Source: Parvibaculum sp.
Lineage (GTDB): Bacteria > Pseudomonadota > Alphaproteobacteria > Parvibaculales > Parvibaculaceae
Reading direction: 5' to 3'
NCBI GenBank assembly: GCA_014359855.1
Contig: JACIYQ010000136.1
Coordinates: 1-5,445, forward strand
Length of the DNA stretch: 5,445 bases
Position numbers and translations under genes: made by a program. This document shows positions 5,408-5,445 of the stretch, in pieces (within the stretch, counting starts at the first letter, position 1; every line of letters begins with the position of its first letter). The notes under the pieces are model-generated. The model was not told the origin of the DNA, searched no databases, and saw nothing but the letters and a program-made list of their open reading frames with translations.

Positions 5408-5445
5408 CTCAACCAGCCAGCTACCGGCAAAGCCCGAAGCTCCTT

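Overview
This GC-rich window looks like the chromosome of an alphaproteobacterium, probably from the rhizobial orders or a Parvibaculum-like lineage. That placement rests on the high-GC codon use, the style of the proteins, and intergenic palindromic repeats of types common in that class. The genus cannot be fixed from the sequence alone. The window carries four intact genes, one clear pseudogene and at least four palindromic repeat elements. There is no phage, transposase, CRISPR array or RNA gene.

Layout: bases 1-108 are upstream sequence, possibly with the first codons of a divergent gene. purD (109-1392, +) encodes GAR synthetase of purine synthesis. A 224-base gap follows, holding a terminator-like hairpin and a 104-base three-arm palindromic repeat. 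Next come a phosphotransferase related to the kinase domain of ACAD10/ACAD11 (1617-2708, +) and a GNAT acetyltransferase (2762-3211, +), 53 bases apart and probably co-transcribed. A second copy of the same repeat family (3241-3325) lies between the convergent GNAT gene and a minus-strand 6-phosphofructokinase gene (3356-4510). The 332-base gap upstream of that gene holds a repeat of a second family (4608-4716). Then comes a Gfo/Idh/MocA-family oxidoreductase remnant (4843-5324, +), with a frameshift and apparently two internal deletions. A third kind of palindromic element (about 5331-5407) lies just after it.

The genes do not form one pathway. purD and the phosphofructokinase are core metabolism. 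The phosphotransferase suggests hydroxy-acyl or lipid catabolism, although no acyl-CoA dehydrogenase partner is visible here. The most striking theme is the repeats: every intergenic space over 100 bases inside the window holds one. In the gap after purD, the repeat has acquired a strong Shine-Dalgarno sequence in one arm, and its terminal ATG is in frame with the phosphotransferase. I found no convincing new multi-gene system.
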